Assembly: GCF_938015785.1 (NCBI RefSeq)
Contig: NZ_CALLWC010000038.1
Location: forward strand, 1 to 59,685
Direction of reading: 5' to 3'
DNA from: an uncultured Campylobacter sp.
GTDB taxonomy: Bacteria > Campylobacterota > Campylobacteria > Campylobacterales > Campylobacteraceae
Length of the DNA: 59,685 nucleotides
Shown: positions 41,647-50,637 of the stretch, piece after piece
How positions within the stretch are numbered: the first letter of the stretch is position 1
Layout: every line of letters begins with the position of its first letter
Translations under genes and position numbers: made by a program
The notes under the pieces: generated by a model
The model's input: the letters and a program-made list of their open reading frames with translations, nothing else
Database searches by the model: none
What the model was told of the DNA's origin: nothing

Positions 41647-42774
41647 ATGGAAGTGCCTCAAGCGGCGTATAGCAGAGATAAAATCATCATTCGCACCGGT
41701 GCGATCGGTATCGTTTCAAATGTAATTTTAGCGGCATTTAAGGGCGTCGTGGGGCTGATTTCGGGCTCGATCGCGATCGTGCTTGATGCCGTAAATAACC
41801 TAAGCGACGCGCTTTCGTCCGTCATTACGATCGTGGGCGTGCATCTTGCTAGCAAGCAACCCGATCGCGCGCACCCCTTCGGGCACGGCAGGATCGAGTA
41901 TCTAAGCGCGATCGTAATCGCCGTCATCATCCTCTACACCGGCGGCGTCTCGCTAGTAGAATCGATCAAAAAGATCATCCATCCGCAAGCGGCGAATTAT
42001 AATGCGGTTTCGCTCGCTATCATCGCCGTAGCGGTCGCGGCGAAATTTAGCCTAGGGCTTTATACGCAAAAGACGGGCGAGTGCGTAAATTCTGACTCGC
42101 TCATCGCAAGCGGCGTGGACGCCAAATACGACGCGCTCGTATCGCTAGCCACCCTCGTAGCGGCTTTGATTTCGCTTATTTTTGGGCTGAGCTTGGAAGC
42201 GTATCTGGGCGCGATAATTTCGGCGCTTTTGATCAAAACGGCGTATGAAATTCTGCGCGATACGATCAGTAAGCTTTTGGGTTCGCGTCCGAGCTTGGAG
42301 CTTACGAATGAAATTTACGACGTCGTGCGGGGCTTTGAGGGCGTCATCGGCGCATACGATCTGATGTTTCATGACTACGGACCCGATAAAATGGTCGGCA
42401 GCATCCATATCGAAGTCGCAGAGGACACGACCGCAGCGCAGATCGACGCTCTTACGCGCCGCATACAAAATGCCGTTTTTGCGAAATTTAATATCATCCT
42501 AGACACCGTAGGAATTTACGCGTTTAACAGGAACGATCCGCGCGCCGCCGAGATCTACGAGCATATCAAGCAGATGGCGTTTTCGCATGAGTTCGTCTCG
42601 CAGATACATGGGTTTTATCTCGACGAGGAAAAGCGCTCGATCAGCTTCGACGTCATCGTCGATTTCGCAGCGCCCGATATGGAGGCGACGTTTCGCGCGG
42701 TCTGCAAGCAGGTGCGCGCGGCGTATCCGAACTACACGCTCATCATCACTCGCGATAGCGATTACAGCGGTTAA
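41647..42774 (+). CDS. Cation diffusion facilitator (CDF) metal exporter
   Basis: 375 residues with about six membrane helices and a C-terminal cytoplasmic domain (about 215-290). The first metal-site helix reads AIVLDAVNNLSD, with Asp and Asn where zinc transporters usually have His-x3-Asp. This is followed by the loop SKQPDRAHPFGHGRIEYLSA and the second metal-site helix ASGVDAKYDALVS. The Asp/Asn-type site is more common in manganese or iron exporters, so zinc is not certain. An AAAGGAG site precedes the ATG. Confidence 0.88.
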   Translation: MEVPQAAYSRDKIIIRTGAIGIVSNVILAAFKGVVGLISGSIAIVLDAVNNLSDALSSVITIVGVHLASKQPDRAHPFGHGRIEYLSAIVIAVIILYTGGVSLVESIKKIIHPQAANYNAVSLAIIAVAVAAKFSLGLYTQKTGECVNSDSLIASGVDAKYDALVSLATLVAALISLIFGLSLEAYLGAIISALLIKTAYEILRDTISKLLGSRPSLELTNEIYDVVRGFEGVIGAYDLMFHDYGPDKMVGSIHIEVAEDTTAAQIDALTRRIQNAVFAKFNIILDTVGIYAFNRNDPRAAEIYEHIKQMAFSHEFVSQIHGFYLDEEKRSISFDVIVDFAAPDMEATFRAVCKQVRAAYPNYTLIITRDSDYSG

Positions 42775-42851
42775 AATTTTAAATTGCTCTAGCGGTTTAA
42801 ATTTAATCGCGCCGGCTCGCGCCTCTTCGGCGAAATTTCAGAATTTTAAGC

Positions 42852-42983
42852 TACAATAGGAGAAATTTATCGCGGTTCGGCGCGGCGCAAAAGCCGCAAT
42901 AAACCGCGAGATGAAATTTGGGTGCAAAACCTGGCAGAAGCCCGCACGTAAGGCAACGCAAAGAGAAATTTAAAAGGAAAAAT
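42852..42983 (+). promoter_or_regulatory. Promoter and structured leader of the ABC-F gene
   Basis: A TACAAT -10 box (42852-42857) predicts a start near 42864 and a leader of about 120 bases. The leader opens with an 8-base-pair stem TCGCGGTT / AACCGCGA (42870-42877, 42902-42909) enclosing a second stem GCGGC / GCCGC (42882-42886, 42893-42897). A segment follows that can pair GTGC with GCAC and CCT with AGG (42922-42953). It matches no riboswitch I know. Confidence 0.45.
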
Positions 42984-44576
42984 ATGGTTGAAATCAAAGA
43001 TCTAACGATGCGCTTTGGCAAACAGCTACTTTTTGAAAACGTAAATTTAAGCCTCGATAAGGGCAGGCGCTACGGTCTCATCGGCGCAAACGGCGCGGGC
43101 AAATCGACGCTACTTAAAATTTTAAGCGGGCAGATCGAAGCAAGCAGCGGCGAAATTTTAATACAAAGTGGGCTTAAAATCGGCGTTTTGGGGCAGGATC
43201 AATTCGCCTTCGAAAGCTTCAGCGTCAAAGATGCCGTGCTTTACGGCAACAAGCGCCTCTATGACGCCGTGCGCGAAAAGACGCAGCTTTACGAAGCGGG
43301 CAAGTTTAACGACGAGATAAACGAGCGCCTAGGCGAGCTTGAGATGATCTGCGCCGAGGAGGATCCCGCCTACGAGTACGAAACGCGGATTGAGAAAATT
43401 TTAAGCTCGCTGGGGCTGAACGACTTTGATAAAAAGATGAGCGAGATCGAGACGAGCGATAAATTTAAGGTCCTTCTCGCGCAGGTGCTCTTCCCGCGCC
43501 CCGACGCGCTGTTTTTGGACGAGCCTACGAACAATCTCGATATCGACGCCATTTCGTGGCTCGAGTTTGAGCTAAATCGCCACGCGGGCACGCTCGTAGT
43601 CATCAGCCACGACCGCCACTTTTTAAACCGCGTCTGCACGGACATCCTCGACGTGGATTTTAGGAGGGTGCGCGAATTTAGCGGCAATTACGATGACTGG
43701 TTCATCGCATCCAATCTCATAGCCAAACAGGCGCAGTTCGAGCGCGAGAAAAAGCTCAAAGAAAAGGCGGAGCTTGAAAAATTTATCGCTCGCTTCAGCG
43801 CCAACGCAAGCAAGGCTAAGCAGGCCACGAGCCGTCAAAAACAGCTCGACAAACTCGATCTTAGCGAGCTTGCAACCTCTTCGCGTAGGGAACCTAGTAT
43901 TTTATTTAAGCCCGCGCGTGAGATCGGTAATGAAATTTTAGAGCTAAGCGGCGTAGATATGAGCTTCGGCGAGATTGAAATTTTAAAAAATTTCAATCTC
44001 AAGCTCACTCACGGCGATAAGATCGGCATCATCGGGCGAAACGGCGTGGGTAAAAGCACGCTTTGCAAGATCATCATGGGCGAGCTCGCGCCGCAGCGCG
44101 GCAAGGTTCACATGGGCGCCACTATCGAGCCCGGGTATTTCGCGCAGGATACGAATAATAAAATTTCAGGCGAGCTCAAGCTCTACGAATATTTGCAGAG
44201 TCCGCAGAATAGGGATCTGGATGAAATTCGCAAATGCCTTGGACGTATGCTTTTTAGCGGCGCGGAGCAGGAGAAAAGCGTGGGCAGCCTAAGCGGCGGC
44301 GAGAAACACCGCGTGATGCTAAGCAAGCTAATGCTGCAACGCCCGAACCTGCTGGTGCTCGATGAGCCCAACAACCACCTTGATCTCGAGGCGATCATCG
44401 CGCTTGGCGAGGCGCTGTATAACTTCGCGGGCTGCGCGATCTGCGTGAGCCACGACCGCGAGCTCATCGACGCGTTTGCAAATAGAATTTTGCATCTCAA
44501 AGGAGACGGCGAAATCGTCGATTTTAGGGGCACTTATGAGGAGTATCGCGAGAGCTTGGGAGCGAGCGATGATTGA
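42984..44576 (+). CDS. ABC-F family ATPase (YbiT/Uup/EttA group)
   Basis: 530 residues from the ATG at 42984 (AAAAGGAAAAAT site; the longer start at 42918 falls in the leader). Two ATPase domains without membrane parts carry Walker A motifs GANGAGKST and GRNGVGKST, Walker B FLDEPTNNLD and VLDEPNNHLD, and the signature LSGGEKHRVMLSK in the second domain, joined by a charged linker near residue 250-300. ABC-F proteins act on ribosomes, in translation control or antibiotic protection. Lack of a CTL-like tail fits YbiT. The final codons overlap thiS. Confidence 0.93.
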   Translation: MVEIKDLTMRFGKQLLFENVNLSLDKGRRYGLIGANGAGKSTLLKILSGQIEASSGEILIQSGLKIGVLGQDQFAFESFSVKDAVLYGNKRLYDAVREKTQLYEAGKFNDEINERLGELEMICAEEDPAYEYETRIEKILSSLGLNDFDKKMSEIETSDKFKVLLAQVLFPRPDALFLDEPTNNLDIDAISWLEFELNRHAGTLVVISHDRHFLNRVCTDILDVDFRRVREFSGNYDDWFIASNLIAKQAQFEREKKLKEKAELEKFIARFSANASKAKQATSRQKQLDKLDLSELATSSRREPSILFKPAREIGNEILELSGVDMSFGEIEILKNFNLKLTHGDKIGIIGRNGVGKSTLCKIIMGELAPQRGKVHMGATIEPGYFAQDTNNKISGELKLYEYLQSPQNRDLDEIRKCLGRMLFSGAEQEKSVGSLSGGEKHRVMLSKLMLQRPNLLVLDEPNNHLDLEAIIALGEALYNFAGCAICVSHDRELIDAFANRILHLKGDGEIVDFRGTYEEYRESLGASDD

Positions 44577-44772
44577 GATCTGCGTAAACGGCGAGCCGCT
44601 GCAACTGGCGCAGGATATGAGCGTGAGCGAGTTTTTGCGCCGGCGCGGACACGATCTGCGCCTAGTGGCGCTCGAGCGCGACGGCGAAATTTTAAAAAAA
44701 GAGGCGTGGGAACGCACACAGATCTCAAGCGGCAAAAAATATGAAATCGTCGAATTCGTAGGCGGCGGCTGA
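44569..44772 (+). CDS. thiS: Sulfur carrier protein ThiS
   Basis: 67 residues from the ATG at 44569, a ubiquitin-like fold: MIEICVNGEPLQL, SVSEFLRRRGHD and a C-terminal VGGG. ThiF adenylates the terminal Gly-Gly and it is then thiocarboxylated to donate sulfur to the thiazole ring made by ThiG. A longer in-frame start at 44476 lies in the ABC-F gene and is rejected. It overlaps the ABC-F gene by eight bases. The extra third Gly is unusual but still leaves a Gly-Gly end. Confidence 0.93.
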   Translation: MIEICVNGEPLQLAQDMSVSEFLRRRGHDLRLVALERDGEILKKEAWERTQISSGKKYEIVEFVGGG

Positions 44773-45688
44773 GGTCGGAGCTTCGGGTTATGTTAAATTA
44801 CGGCAGCCTAGGTTTAAATCTGCGCGAAGGCCGCTAAATTTTAAGCGGTACGGCGACGGGTAGACATAAGCGGTACTTGGGTTTTTAAATTTATAAGGAA
44901 GCCGCGGTAGCCTGGCGCCTGCGGCGAGCTTTTAAATTTTATAAGCGAATTGAGTCGCGGCGGCCGAACGCAGGAGTTTTAAAATTTCGTATCGGTATTG
45001 TAAAGTTTGAGCGTACGGTTTAAAATTTCGCTGCGTCGCGCTCAGTAACGGCACCCGACGCGCAAATTTTGCCAGCGAGCGCGCTAAATTAGCTCATAAA
45101 CACGGTATGTGCCGCGTGATCTATTTGTATTAAACATAAAATTTCGCGTTCGGCGGCACGCCGCAGTGCGTAAAATTAACGGATTGATTCGGAGATATAT
45201 CGATATGCCGCGTTACGATACTGCGACATAAAAAAGAGCGGGAATGCGACTTGGTTGTGCGGCGCGTGGTAAAACAAGCGGCTTGCGCCGATGAAATTTA
45301 CGCGGTGCGATAAATTTAAAAAGCTTAAGGCTGCTCAAAACAAAGCGCACGATACGGCGTCAAAATTTTATCGATCGAGCTTGCTTCGGGATTTGCGCGC
45401 GATTGATCATCGCTCTTTGCGAGGCGCGAGCTAAAGCGTACTGGCGTTGAGCCCGAGTGCGGGCGCGTTGGTTAATTTGGCTCAATCATGGCGGCGGGTC
45501 GAGCTTCGGCCATCAAGACCGCGCAAATTCGCCTTAGGATAAATCGCCATGGTGCGAAGCAAGCAATGCGCGCTACAGCTCGTAAAATCGTTAAAATTTG
45601 CGGCTTTGCGCGACGCAAAAGAGGCGCGGGATTGGAATTTGAGCGCGGCGAGACTCGGGCGCGCAAAAAGATAAAATTTAGGATCAAA
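44773..45688. other. Long gap between thiS and thiF, no supported gene
   Basis: 916 bases. AAATTT-type words alternate with GC-rich spacers. An upstream in-frame extension of thiF (from 45488) reads as Arg/Ala/Lys-rich filler and is not supported. In relatives I expect thiS and thiF to be close together. Confidence 0.5.
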
Positions 45689-46483
45689 ATGCAGATAAAA
45701 TTAAACGGCAAAGCTTACGAAACGGGCGCGAGCGATCTCGAGGGGCTGAAGCGCGAGGTTAAATTTAGCGGCGAGATCGTCGTGATAAACGGCTATGCGA
45801 GCACGCAAAACTGCGAGTTGAAGGCGGGCGATGAGCTCTTTTTGCTCGCGCGCGGCGCGAAGCTGGCGCCACAGGAGCTTCTCGAGCTGATGCTTGCTCG
45901 CAACGCCCCTGCCGTAAACGAGGCGCTGCAAGGCTCGCGCGTGGCGATCTGCGGGCTCGGCGGGCTCGGCTCAAACGTCGCGATCCTACTTGCGCGCGCG
46001 GGCGTGGGCGAGCTCTTTTTGATTGACTTCGACGTCGTCGAGCCGACCAACCTGAACCGCCAGCAGTATGAGATCGGCGATCTTTATAAGCCCAAAACGG
46101 CCGCTTTGCGCGAAAAAATCGCGCGCATAAACCCGTTCGTGCGCGTGCGAACCTTAAACGAGCGACTTACCGCGCAGAACGTAGTCGAAATTTTAAAAAA
46201 CGAGCGTATAATTTGCGAGTGCTTCGACGACGCGGCGGCGAAGGCGATGCTTTTCGACGCGCTCGGCGGCACGGATCGCTTTTTGATTTGCGCTAGCGGC
46301 ATGGCGGGCAGCGGCGGCGCCAACGAGATTCGCACGACGCGGCTCGGCAAAAACGTCTTCGTCTGCGGCGACCGCAAAAGCGCCGCAGCTCAAGGCGTGG
46401 GGTTGCTTGCGCCACGCGTGGCGATCTGCGCCGCACATCAGGCAAACGTCGCGCTTAGGCTGATTTTGGGTGAGGAGGGCTAG
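45689..46483 (+). CDS. thiF: ThiF adenylyltransferase with N-terminal ThiS-like domain
   Basis: 264 residues from the ATG at 45689 (TTAGGAT site). Residues 1-60 form a ThiS-like beta-grasp domain (MQIKLNGKAYETG, FLLARGAKL) without the terminal Gly-Gly, so it cannot carry sulfur itself. Residues 65-260 are the E1-like adenylyltransferase: GLGGLGSNVAILLARAGVGE, DFDVVEPTNLNRQQY, ECFDDAAAK and GMAGSGGANEI. It activates the C-terminus of ThiS. The fused domain is a known variant (ThiF family 2) in epsilonproteobacteria, as I recall. Confidence 0.92.
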   Translation: MQIKLNGKAYETGASDLEGLKREVKFSGEIVVINGYASTQNCELKAGDELFLLARGAKLAPQELLELMLARNAPAVNEALQGSRVAICGLGGLGSNVAILLARAGVGELFLIDFDVVEPTNLNRQQYEIGDLYKPKTAALREKIARINPFVRVRTLNERLTAQNVVEILKNERIICECFDDAAAKAMLFDALGGTDRFLICASGMAGSGGANEIRTTRLGKNVFVCGDRKSAAAQGVGLLAPRVAICAAHQANVALRLILGEEG

Positions 46484-47020
46484 CTTGGCGCTTATCATTG
46501 TGCGCCTGCATTTCTAAATTTACGCGTTTTACGCGTTTTTATGCGTGCCACTTAAATCGGGCTTTGCACTATTATTTTTGAGAAGCGGCGAGCGTTTCGG
46601 CGGCATACGGCGCGTTTAAAAGCGGCGTGAAATTTACTCGCGCCGCGTAAATTTAGTCGCGAGATCTAAATTTAAACGACGAAATTTAAACCCTTTGCCG
46701 TGCCTAGCTAGCGGGCAAGTAGAATTTTAAAATTTATTCGGCGCGAGCGAGCTACTTTTGAACATAGGATTTAAAATTCCGCGCAGCGAAGCGAGCCGCA
46801 GTCTGCGCTTGAAATTTTAAAATTTTATGTCGTGGCGTAAAATTTTGACGAGAAATTTTAAAGCTCGGGCGCAGCGTCGTGCAGCGTGTAAAGCGACAGA
46901 TAGAAGCAAGGCGCGCAATCTGTGCCGCAATTTCGCGCCGTGTATAATGCACCGCGCAAGCACTGATATTGCGCTATTTGCGCCGTATGTGAAAACGAAA
47001 TTTAAACTAAAGAGGATAGA
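46484..47020. other. Gap between thiF and thiG, no supported gene
   Basis: 537 bases of AAATTT-type filler and GC-rich spacers. The last 90 bases hold a run TGTATAATGCACC (46941-46953) that could serve as a -10 box for thiG. Confidence 0.45.
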
Positions 47021-47782
47021 ATGGACGATAAACTGATCTTAGGCGGCAGGGAGTTTAGCTCGCGCCTGATAATGGGCTCTGGTAAGTTCGATCACGCGAT
47101 GATCGACGCCTGCGTGCGGCATGCGGGCTGCGAGATCGTCACGCTTGCGCTGCGCCGCGTGAACGAAAGCAAGAGCCGCAATATCTTGGATTTCATCCCT
47201 CGCGGCGTCACGCTGCTGCCGAATACCAGCGGCGCGCGAAACGCCGAGGAGGCGCTGCGGATCGCACGGCTCGCGCGTGAGCTGGGCTGCGGCGACTTCG
47301 TAAAGATCGAGATCATAGGCGACAGCAAATACCTTCTGCCAGACAACGCCGAGACGATCAAGGCCTGCGAGGCCCTGGCACGCGAGGGTTTCGTGCCGCT
47401 TGCCTACATGCACGCCGATCTGTGCGTCGCGCGCGATCTGGTAAGCGCAGGAGCCGCCGCCGTGATGCCGCTTGCAGCACCGATCGGCTCCAATCGCGGG
47501 TTGATGATGCGCGGAATGATCGAAATTTTGCTCAGCGAAATCGACGTGCCGATCATCGTAGATGCGGGGCTCGGCGCGCCTAGCGAGGCCTGCGAGGCGA
47601 TGCAGATGGGCTGCGCTGCGGTGATGGTAAATACGGCGATCGCCACGAGCGGGGATCTGGCGTTGATGGCGCGGGCGTTTGCGCTCGGCGTGCAGGCGGG
47701 GCGCGATGCCTATCTGGCGGGGCTCGGCGCCGTTTGCAAAACGGCCAGCGCAAGCTCGCCGCTAACGGGATTTTTGAGGTAG
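47021..47782 (+). CDS. thiG: Thiazole synthase
   Basis: 253 residues, a TIM-barrel enzyme that builds the thiazole phosphate from deoxyxylulose phosphate, dehydroglycine and ThiS thiocarboxylate. Signatures are SRLIMGSGKFDHAMIDACVRHAG, the FVKIEIIGDSKYLLPDN strand (Lys that forms the Schiff base), VMPLAAPIGSNRGLM and IVDAGLGAPSEA. Length is normal. An AGAGGAT site precedes the ATG. Confidence 0.96.
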   Translation: MDDKLILGGREFSSRLIMGSGKFDHAMIDACVRHAGCEIVTLALRRVNESKSRNILDFIPRGVTLLPNTSGARNAEEALRIARLARELGCGDFVKIEIIGDSKYLLPDNAETIKACEALAREGFVPLAYMHADLCVARDLVSAGAAAVMPLAAPIGSNRGLMMRGMIEILLSEIDVPIIVDAGLGAPSEACEAMQMGCAAVMVNTAIATSGDLALMARAFALGVQAGRDAYLAGLGAVCKTASASSPLTGFLR

Positions 47783-48026
47783 CGGTTAAAATTTTAAGCG
47801 CGTTTGATTGCGCGAGCCGTGTTTTTTTGCGCGGAATTTGCATTTTTGAGCCATACATATCGCACAAGGTTTTTGCGCCATGTGAGTTAAATCCCAGCGC
47901 GCTTTGTTAAGCCCTATGCCGAACGACGTAAATTCCGCACTTCGCTAGGCGTCTTAAAGCACTGCGGCGAAAAGTAATTTGGTAGCGGTACAATGCGCGG
48001 CAAGCTCGGCGATGAAATTTTAAAAT

Positions 48027-48054
48027 TTAATCGGGCTGAAAGTAGCCCGATTAA
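48027..48054 (-). terminator. Rho-independent-type terminator of the Sel1 gene
   Basis: Perfect 11-base-pair stem TTAATCGGGCT / AGCCCGATTAA with a 6-base loop, 24 bases after the Sel1 stop on the minus strand and followed there by ATTTTAAAATTTC. It may also stop plus-strand transcripts from thiG. Confidence 0.6.
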
Positions 48055-48077
48055 GAGAAGCTGGATCGATCAGCGGG

Positions 48078-48695
48078 CTATTTTAGTATGTCGTATTTGT
48101 CGCAGTATTTCCGTAAATAGTCTTTTTCATGGTCTAATGACGGCGAGTCCTTTTTGCCCATTTTGCAGGCTTTTTGATAGTATTGCGCCGCTCTTGCTCT
48201 GTCGCCGTCGGCTTGAAGACCTGAAGCAAAATTCCCGAACGCTACCCAGCTCCCCGCATCGCAAGCTCTTCCGGTATATTCCATAGTCCGTGTCATATCT
48301 CTTTTTACCCCTTTGCCATGCGCATACATATGACCTAAATTGTTGCAGCCGTTCGCAAGTCCGCCATTGCAAGCTTTATCGAATAGCTCGACAGCCTTTT
48401 TATAATCTTTTTTTACTCCTTTGCCGCTAAAATACATTGCTCCCAAATCCGAGCAAGCCTCATAAACATTTCCATCGCAAGCTTTTTTGTAAAAATAGAG
48501 CGTCTTTTTATAGTCCCTATCGGATGCGTTTCTGCCAAATTCAGTCGGATCTTTATAAAGAGCACCGGTGTAACTGCAAGCCTCAAAATCACCCGCTTCG
48601 CAATTTTGCTCATATTGTTTTCTTAGCGATTGAAATTGCGTTTCGCCAAAAGCCAAAGAGCCCAACAGGGCTAAACCTAAAATGATTTTTTTCAT
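48078..48695 (-). CDS. Secreted Sel1-repeat (Hcp-like) protein
   Basis: 205 residues with a signal peptide (about 1-17) and about four Sel1/TPR-like repeats of 36 residues. Each carries a paired-cysteine pattern (QNCEAGDFEACSYTGALY, KACDGNVYEACSDLGAMY, KACNGGLANGCNNLGHMY, RACDAGSWVAFGNFAS); the last repeat has lost its second Cys. This is the Helicobacter cysteine-rich protein type, periplasmic or secreted, with roles in host interaction or penicillin binding in relatives. It lies opposite to and inside the thi gene series, between thiG and thiH. An AAGGAGAAG site precedes the ATG. Confidence 0.9.
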   Translation of the reverse strand: MKKIILGLALLGSLAFGETQFQSLRKQYEQNCEAGDFEACSYTGALYKDPTEFGRNASDRDYKKTLYFYKKACDGNVYEACSDLGAMYFSGKGVKKDYKKAVELFDKACNGGLANGCNNLGHMYAHGKGVKRDMTRTMEYTGRACDAGSWVAFGNFASGLQADGDRARAAQYYQKACKMGKKDSPSLDHEKDYLRKYCDKYDILK

Positions 48696-48914
48696 CGCTT
48701 CTCCTTAAAATTTTACGAAAGTATATTCTTTCGTCTTTTAATAATCACTAAAATTTAAAATGCGAACGGGGCGCTCCGTTTTAAAATTTTTTACCGAAAT
48801 CCTGCTAAAATGCGCTTCTAAACCAAACGAAAAGAAACTTTGCGGCGCGTAAATTTACACGCAAAAACGTGCCGCGTGGAATTTAAATGAAAATTTAAAA
48901 GGAAAATTTTAAAG

Positions 48915-50048
48915 ATGAACAAAACCGGCTATCTAGCGGGCATGGAGGATATCGGAAGCGAGATAATGCAGAGCACGCTCGCTCTGCGCGAGGGCTTTTG
49001 CGAGGAGGCGAGCGAGGCTGACGTGCAAAGGGCGATCAGCGCGAAAAATAGAAGTCTGCGCGATTTTGCCGCTCTACTAAGCGTGCGCGCAGGCGAGCAT
49101 TTGGAGCAGATCGCGCAAGCCACAGCGCGCGAAAAAGCCGCGCATTTTGGCAGCAATATCGCCGTTTTTACGCCGATTTACATCTCAAACTACTGCGACA
49201 ATCTGTGCGTTTACTGCGGCTTTAACTGCAAAAACAAAATCGTGCGCGCAAGGCTCGATGAAGCGCAGCTAAAGGCGGAGTTTGAAGCGATCGCGGCGAG
49301 CGGACTAGAAGAAATTTTAATCCTCACGGGCGAGAGCGAGAAAAACAGCCCCGTACGCTACATCGGGCGCGCCTGCGAGCTCGCTCGGCAGTATTTTAAG
49401 GTAATCGGCGTCGAAATTTATCCGCTAAACTCTGCCGATTACGCCTATTTGCATGCTTGCGGCGTCGATTTCGTCACCGTTTTTCAAGAAACCTACGATC
49501 CCGCGCGCTACGCGCAGCTGCATCTTGCGGGCAATAAGCGCGTTTTTGCGTATCGCTTCGCAGCCCAAGAGCGCGCGATCAGAGGCGGAATGCGCGGCGT
49601 GGGCTTTGCGGCACTTTTGGGGCTCGGGGACTTCCGCCGCGATGCCTTTGCGACGGGCGTGCACGCATGGCTGCTTCAGCGCAAGTACCCGCGCGCCGAG
49701 ATCTCCTTTTCGGTACCGCGCCTGCGCCCGATCATCAACAACGACAAAATAAACCCGAAAGACGTCGGCGAGCGCGAGCTGCTGCAGGTGATGTGCGCGT
49801 ATCGGCTGCTGCTGCCAAGTGCGCAGATCACGATCTCCACGCGCGAGAGAGCGGGCTTCCGCGACAATGCGATCAGGATCGCGGCGAGCAAAATTTCGGC
49901 GGGCGTGAGCGTGGGTATCGGCGGACACAGCGAGCAGAGGGGCGACGAGCAGTTCGAGATCAGCGACGCGCGCAGCGTAAGCGAGGTTTGCGAGGCGATC
50001 CGCGCAGGCGGGCTGCAGCCGCTGATGAGCGAGTATATCTATGTGTGA
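48915..50048 (+). CDS. thiH: 2-iminoacetate synthase
   Basis: 377 residues, a radical-SAM tyrosine lyase that supplies dehydroglycine to ThiG. The cluster motif CDNLCVYCGFNC lies near residue 95, followed by ILILTGESEKNSPVRYIG and VGIEIYPLNSADYAYLHACG-like sequence. Late signatures are SFSVPRLRP and SVGIGGHSEQRGDEQFEISD. Length is normal. The anaerobic ThiH route (rather than ThiO) fits an anaerobe. A ribosome site AAAGGAAAA lies about 12 bases before the ATG. Confidence 0.95.
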   Translation: MNKTGYLAGMEDIGSEIMQSTLALREGFCEEASEADVQRAISAKNRSLRDFAALLSVRAGEHLEQIAQATAREKAAHFGSNIAVFTPIYISNYCDNLCVYCGFNCKNKIVRARLDEAQLKAEFEAIAASGLEEILILTGESEKNSPVRYIGRACELARQYFKVIGVEIYPLNSADYAYLHACGVDFVTVFQETYDPARYAQLHLAGNKRVFAYRFAAQERAIRGGMRGVGFAALLGLGDFRRDAFATGVHAWLLQRKYPRAEISFSVPRLRPIINNDKINPKDVGERELLQVMCAYRLLLPSAQITISTRERAGFRDNAIRIAASKISAGVSVGIGGHSEQRGDEQFEISDARSVSEVCEAIRAGGLQPLMSEYIYV

Positions 50049-50637
50049 GGCGCGAAATTTCGCCGCGTGCGCGGATGAAATTTGCGGCGTTAGACGCGAG
50101 ATTTTCAGCGTCGGGCTCGAGGGTAGATTTAGCTCTACTCGGCGCAGAAGTAAAATTTGTAGCGTAAAATACGACGCGAAATTTTGCAGCACCGCATGTC
50201 GTGATAAAATTTCTGGCGCTATGGCAGATGATAAAATTTTCCATGTCGTGTCAGCTCGCGCGGGAAATTTTGAGATACAAAATGCGTGCGTAAATTTAAG
50301 ACCTAGGAACACATACGCGGATTTAAAATTTAAGGGCAGCGCAAATTCCGAGCCCGCGGGCGGCTTAAATTTTAAATTTAAAAACGGTGCGAGCTTCGGG
50401 TTCCTATGCGGCGGCAACGCGAGGTTGCTAAAATCGAGAAGCTGGGCGAATGCTTTGAGCCTTAGCGCTGCGGCGGAAATTTCAGTCCTTGTTTCGGCGG
50501 GCGAAATTTTGAAATATGGCGTGACGATGGGGATTTCGGCGCTCGCCCTAGCAAGTAAAATTTTAATCCCTAGTATCGCAGGTAAAATTTTAAATTTGAG
50601 CGCGGCGCACGGATATTGGGCCTAAAGGAGCGGGCGG
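50049..50637. other. Gap between thiH and thiE with a doubtful 194-codon frame
   Basis: A plus-strand frame runs from 50041 to 50625 without a stop, overlapping the thiH end. Its product is low in complexity and mirrors the filler words (KFCSTACRDKISG, NLRPRN, LNFKFKNG). It has no ribosome site of its own and no recognisable domain. I treat the stretch as filler that happens to be open, though a recently formed gene is not excluded. Confidence 0.35.

Noticed and set aside
45488..45688. Upstream extension of thiF to an ATG at 45488
   Set aside because: The extra 67 residues are Arg/Ala/Lys-rich filler. The ATG at 45689 has a ribosome site and starts the ThiS-like domain exactly.
50041..50625. 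194-codon frame between thiH and thiE as a real gene
   Set aside because: Composition matches the intergenic filler, there is no ribosome site and no recognisable domain. Kept only as a doubtful note in the gap entry.
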